9,413 bases of DNA, from assembly GCA_009779655.1 (NCBI GenBank), contig WRDV01000029.1:1-9413 (forward strand), in the 5' to 3' direction. Positions 6,971 to 9,413 of the stretch are shown here, one piece after another (positions within the stretch are counted from its first letter, which is position 1; each line of letters starts with the position of its first letter). The stretch is from Dehalococcoidia bacterium. GTDB taxonomy: Bacteria > Chloroflexota > Dehalococcoidia > Dehalococcoidales > UBA1222. The notes beneath the pieces are model-generated. The model ran no database searches. It had not been told where the DNA came from and was given only the letters and a program-made list of their open reading frames with translations. The translations under genes were made by a program, and so were the position numbers.

Positions 6971-6999
6971 ATTGTATATCAATTCTATTAGATTATCAA
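6971..6999 (-). promoter_or_regulatory. Sigma-70-like promoter of the toxin-antitoxin operon
   Basis: On the minus strand the -35 is TTGATA (6994-6999) and the -10 is TACAAT (6971-6976). The spacer is exactly 17 bp, and each box differs from consensus at one position. The predicted start is near 6964-6966, about 35 nt before the antitoxin ATG. Confidence 0.75.
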
Positions 7000-7039
7000 G
7001 AGGGTGTATGAGTCTATAACATAGGAAGTATTCAGTTGT

Positions 7040-7190
7040 TCAAGCTCGAGGAGCTACTTGTCCGTTCTTCATATCGGCGTTGCCCTGAACAAGAGTATGA
7101 TCATCTAGAATATTGGTATAATTTGCGGAGTTTGGCGATTGTCCCATAATAACCATAGCAACTTCTCCCAATTCGCGCTGTTCCAAAGCG
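7040..7190 (-). pseudogene. hsdS: Remnant of type I restriction specificity subunit
   Basis: About 48 codons read LEQRELGEVAMVIMGQSPNS, then NYTNILDDHTLVQGNADMKN and GQVAPRA before a TGA. This matches the start of a target-recognition domain of type I S subunits (WEQRKLGE...MGQSP...LVQGNADMKNG...PRVWTT). The stop falls where the family has Trp, and the next two codons read Thr-Thr, so TGG to TGA is the simplest explanation. After that the similarity ends. S subunits normally have 350-450 residues with two such domains, so this is a small fragment with no start codon or ribosome site of its own. The frame is also open upstream, but that part overlaps the nitroreductase end and is not HsdS-like. 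Confidence 0.7.
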
Positions 7191-7214
7191 TTAGCATTCT
7201 CTATAATGGCAGTT

Positions 7215-7943
7215 TTATGGCAGTCCTTGCCTATATGGCGGCTCTGTATTCTGCCGCAAAGTAACAAGGTATTTATAAATATCCTCGCCGCTGCGGTACT
7301 TATTGCGCTCGTATTTGTCGTGATGCACTATATCTGTTAATGCGCGGCGATAAGGCGGCATAGGTTGGTAAGCCGGATAACCGATTACTGCGAGCGTGTG
7401 CACTTCTAATATTTCCGGTATGTCCAGTATGCGTTTGAGAGCTTGTCCCCATAGGCGGTTGACGCTTACCCATTCTGAGCTTAATCCGGCGGCTGCGGCA
7501 GCAAGGTGCAGCATTTGGGTTGCGTTAGCCATGTTTTTTAAATAAATAGCATCGGCCGCGCCTTCGGTTACCAGAAAATTAGCTCCCAGTACGGTTGCTT
7601 GGTATGTGCGGCGGTCACCTAGCACGACTATAATCACCGGGGCATCTTGAAATGATGGGATAGTGAGCGGCGTGCGAAGGTGGTGGTGGCGTATCTCAGG
7701 AACGCGCATTTGCTCAATGACATAGGCTTCATGATTTGGTTTCAGCCATGAATCGGCGATACCGGCTCTGGTTGCGGCGTCCTGCACTACTACAAATTCC
7801 CACGGCTGGGCATTGGCGCCGGACATAGCCCATCGTCCTGCCTCCAGAATTTTCTCCAGCAATTCTGCCGGTACGGGATCAGACTTGAAACGGCGTATGC
7901 TGCGGCGAGTATGTACAAGGTTTAGAAAATCATCAATATTCAA
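7215..7943 (-). CDS. Nitroreductase family protein, copy 1
   Basis: This 242-residue FMN-dependent oxidoreductase is of the nitroreductase fold (COG0778 type). It has the N-terminal RRSIRRF phosphate-binding motif, SGANAQPWEFVVV (the NxQPW flavin-site motif), VIIVVLGDRR in the core, and GYPAY near the C-terminal flavin loop. Members reduce nitro groups, quinones, enones or halogenated substrates with NAD(P)H, or perform flavin chemistry; the substrate is not known here. The start is probably TTG at 7943 (LNIDDFLNLV...), because AAGGAG sits 7 nt upstream, inside the end of copy 2. The frame stays open back to 8075, but that extension only shadows copy 2. It is the last gene of the array, and its N-terminal patch is almost identical in DNA to copy 2. 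Confidence 0.9.
   Translation of the reverse strand: MNIDDFLNLVHTRRSIRRFKSDPVPAELLEKILEAGRWAMSGANAQPWEFVVVQDAATRAGIADSWLKPNHEAYVIEQMRVPEIRHHHLRTPLTIPSFQDAPVIIVVLGDRRTYQATVLGANFLVTEGAADAIYLKNMANATQMLHLAAAAAGLSSEWVSVNRLWGQALKRILDIPEILEVHTLAVIGYPAYQPMPPYRRALTDIVHHDKYERNKYRSGEDIYKYLVTLRQNTEPPYRQGLP
7774..7907. repeat. Direct repeat shared by nitroreductase copies 1 and 2 (unit A)
   Basis: This 134-nt stretch aligns without gaps to 8519-8652, with 6 mismatches by hand count (about 95% identity). It encodes the flavin-site region (DPVPAELLEKILEAGRWAMS and following). Perfect runs of 45 and 47 nt occur inside it (7782-7826 and 7834-7880). Confidence 0.9.
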
Positions 7944-7947
7944 GAGA

Positions 7948-8691
7948 TTACTCCTTTTCCGGCATGTAGCCTTGTTGGTATGGTTTTTTTGTGGCATTGC
8001 GCAGTATGTGAATAAAGCGTTGTATTTCTTCGGCGGATCTGAGCTTGCTATTGTCGTATTTATCATTATGCACAATCTCTGCCAGCGGGCGGCGCCCGGC
8101 GCATGCGGGGGTATAGGCAGGATAGCCTATCGCTACCATGGTATGCACATCAAGTGCGTTTGGTATGTCCAGTATACGTTTAATTTCTTCAGCCCACAGG
8201 CGCGTGACGCTGATCCACATAGCTCCGAGTCCTGCGGCTGATGCCGCCATATGTAAATTATGAGTTGCGTTAGCCATGTTCTTTAAGTAAATAGCATCGG
8301 CCGCGCCTTCCGTCACCAGAAAATTTGCACCGAGTACTGTTGCTTGGTATGCGCGGCGGTCGCCAAGAACCACGATAATCACGGGAGCATCCTTGAAAGC
8401 GGCCGTACTTGCGAACTCGCGTAGCGGCGGCAATTGTAGTTCTGCTACGCGCATCTGCTCAATAGCGTACATCTCTTTATGTGGCTCGAACCATGATTGT
8501 GCCAACTCGGCGCGTATTGCGGCGTTCTGCACTACTACAAATTCCCACGGCTGGGCATTGGCGCCGGACATGGCCCAGCGTCCTGCCTCCAGAATTTTCT
8601 CCAGCAATTCTGCCGGTACGGGATCGGTCTTGAAACGGCGTATGCTACGGCGTGAGCGCGCTAGTGAAAGAAAATCGTCAATCATCTGCAT
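7948..8691 (-). CDS. Nitroreductase family protein, copy 2
   Basis: This 247-residue paralog of copy 1 has the same motifs: RRSIRRFK near the N-terminus, SGANAQPWEFVVV, VIIVVLGDRR and GYPAY. The flavin-site region matches copy 1 residue for residue over about 33 positions. The central segment (SWFEPHKEMYAIEQ through REFASTAAFKD), which in this fold helps shape the substrate pocket, differs strongly. The start is ATG 8691, with AGGA 8 nt upstream; a second ATG at 8685 is less well placed. The start overlaps the end of copy 3 by 14 nt and the stop lies 4 nt before the TTG of copy 1, so all three are probably one coupled transcript. The stop context GGAAAAGGAGTAA supplies the ribosome site of copy 1. 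Confidence 0.92.
   Translation of the reverse strand: MQMIDDFLSLARSRRSIRRFKTDPVPAELLEKILEAGRWAMSGANAQPWEFVVVQNAAIRAELAQSWFEPHKEMYAIEQMRVAELQLPPLREFASTAAFKDAPVIIVVLGDRRAYQATVLGANFLVTEGAADAIYLKNMANATHNLHMAASAAGLGAMWISVTRLWAEEIKRILDIPNALDVHTMVAIGYPAYTPACAGRRPLAEIVHNDKYDNSKLRSAEEIQRFIHILRNATKKPYQQGYMPEKE
7950..7957 (-). promoter_or_regulatory. Ribosome site for copy 1 inside the end of copy 2
   Basis: On the minus strand AAGGAG spans the last sense codons and the stop region of copy 2 and stands 7 nt before TTG 7943. This fixes the non-ATG start of copy 1 and suggests termination-reinitiation coupling. Confidence 0.7.
8519..8652. repeat. Direct repeat shared by nitroreductase copies 1 and 2 (unit B)
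   Basis: This is the partner of 7774-7907 at a constant offset of 745 nt. A second, less conserved patch at the same offset (7521-7617 versus 8266-8362) has about 10 mismatches by hand count. The sequence between the two patches is much more divergent. Confidence 0.9.
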
Positions 8692-9413
8692 TTATACTAT
8701 CCTGTTTGTCGTAGCGGGCGTAGGAGGCTCTTGTGGATTGGCGCAGTTCATAAATGAATTGCCGGATCTCTTCTGCCGAACGGTATTTCTCTGTTTCATA
8801 ATGATTAAGGTGCACCATGTGTTTTAATGGCCTCCGGTAACCTGTCCTTGGCGGTGAAGCAGGGTATCCAACTGCTACAAGCGTATGAACATCAAATATG
8901 TCTGGAATTCCTAAAATTTGTTTTAATGTTTCCCCCCAGATGCGGTTAACGCTAACCCACTGTGTGCCAAGTCCTAACGCGGCGGCTGCCAAATGCAGGT
9001 TATGGGTGGCATTTCCAATATTTTTAAGATAGGTAGAGTCGGTGCCGCCTTCGCCCCACAAATAATTGGCTGCGAGTACAGTGGCCTGATATACGCGGCG
9101 GTCACCGAGAACGATGATGAACACATGAGCGTCTTTGAACCCCGGCGATGCTTCAAGATTGTGAAAGTTTGGATGGCGCAGTTCGGGCAAACGAGTCTGT
9201 TCTATATCATAAGTTTCCTTGCGCGCTTCCGGCCATGACGTTAGGATGTGTTTTTTCACTTCTGCGTCATCTACTACGACGAACTCCCATGGCTGTGCGT
9301 TGGCTCCTGACATAGCCCAGCGCGCGGCCTCCAACATTTTTTCAATGTCTCCCGGTGCAACAACATCCGGCCTGAATATGCGTGTGCTTTGACGCTTATG
9401 TACCAGTTCCAGA
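8678..9413 (-). CDS. Nitroreductase family protein, copy 3 (N-terminus outside window)
   Basis: The frame is open to the right edge, reading LELVHKRQSTRIFRPDVVAP into MLEAARWAMSGANAQPWEFVVVDD, so the true start lies beyond 9413 and only a few residues are missing. An internal Met at 9337 is not the start, because the flavin phosphate motif (HKRQSTRIFRPD, equivalent to RRSIRRFKSD) lies before it. The NAQPWEF, VFIIVLGDRR and GYPAS motifs are present. It is the most divergent of the three paralogs (RQSTRIF instead of RRSIRRF, and a different central segment). Its stop overlaps the start of copy 2. The operon promoter must lie further right. Confidence 0.9.
   Translation of the reverse strand, partial: LELVHKRQSTRIFRPDVVAPGDIEKMLEAARWAMSGANAQPWEFVVVDDAEVKKHILTSWPEARKETYDIEQTRLPELRHPNFHNLEASPGFKDAHVFIIVLGDRRVYQATVLAANYLWGEGGTDSTYLKNIGNATHNLHLAAAALGLGTQWVSVNRIWGETLKQILGIPDIFDVHTLVAVGYPASPPRTGYRRPLKHMVHLNHYETEKYRSAEEIRQFIYELRQSTRASYARYDKQDSINADD

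Noticed and set aside
7035..7045. UGA read as tryptophan (alternative genetic code) in the HsdS fragment
   Set aside because: Other genes here use TGA as a true stop (antitoxin, copy 3) and TGG for Trp, and the fragment is a short remnant.
7110..7125. Plus-strand TATAAT near 7117
   Set aside because: It lies inside the HsdS remnant, has no good -35, and no plus-strand gene follows.
7813..8827. Plus-strand frames 7813-8241 and 8393-8827, similar to each other
   Set aside because: They are shadows opposite the duplicated nitroreductase genes; their mutual similarity only reflects the duplication.

Overview
The window looks like bacterial chromosome of roughly 50% GC using the standard genetic code. 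Genes use Shine-Dalgarno sites of the GGAGG/AGGA type, several probably start at TTG, and sigma-70-like promoters are visible. The MutS2 N-terminus, the cobalamin-binding radical SAM enzyme, the UbiA-family prenyltransferase and several nitroreductases together suggest an anaerobe. My best guess from memory of protein style is Chloroflexota (Dehalococcoidia-like), but no marker RNA is present and this is an inference.

Layout: (1) positions 88-2436, minus strand: full-length mutS2 (ATPase, coiled coil, C-terminal Smr domain). (2) 2437-2703: divergent intergenic region with an extended -10 promoter and a palindrome that looks like an operator, both facing right. (3) 2704-5424, plus strand: a two-gene operon of a B12-binding/radical SAM protein and a UbiA-type membrane prenyltransferase, 18 nt apart. 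(4) 5425-7214: a patch of accessory debris. It holds a short XRE-type HTH fragment, the 3' half of an IS5-family transposase with a frameshift, a GC-rich double hairpin exactly at the broken edge of that transposase, an apparently intact AbrB/PIN toxin-antitoxin operon with a readable promoter and operator, and a roughly 150-nt remnant of a type I restriction specificity subunit (HsdS). (5) 7215-9413, minus strand: three tandem nitroreductase paralogs. The most upstream one runs off the right edge, and all three are tightly packed and probably translationally coupled.

How the genes relate: the radical SAM/UbiA pair is the best candidate for an uncharacterised pathway, possibly modification of an isoprenoid lipid or quinone. 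The nitroreductase array is a local gene family with near-identical patches between two copies, which suggests recent duplication or gene conversion. The region between them looks like a repeatedly hit integration site in which only the toxin-antitoxin module remains whole. I found no tRNA, rRNA, CRISPR array, riboswitch or convincing intrinsic terminator.
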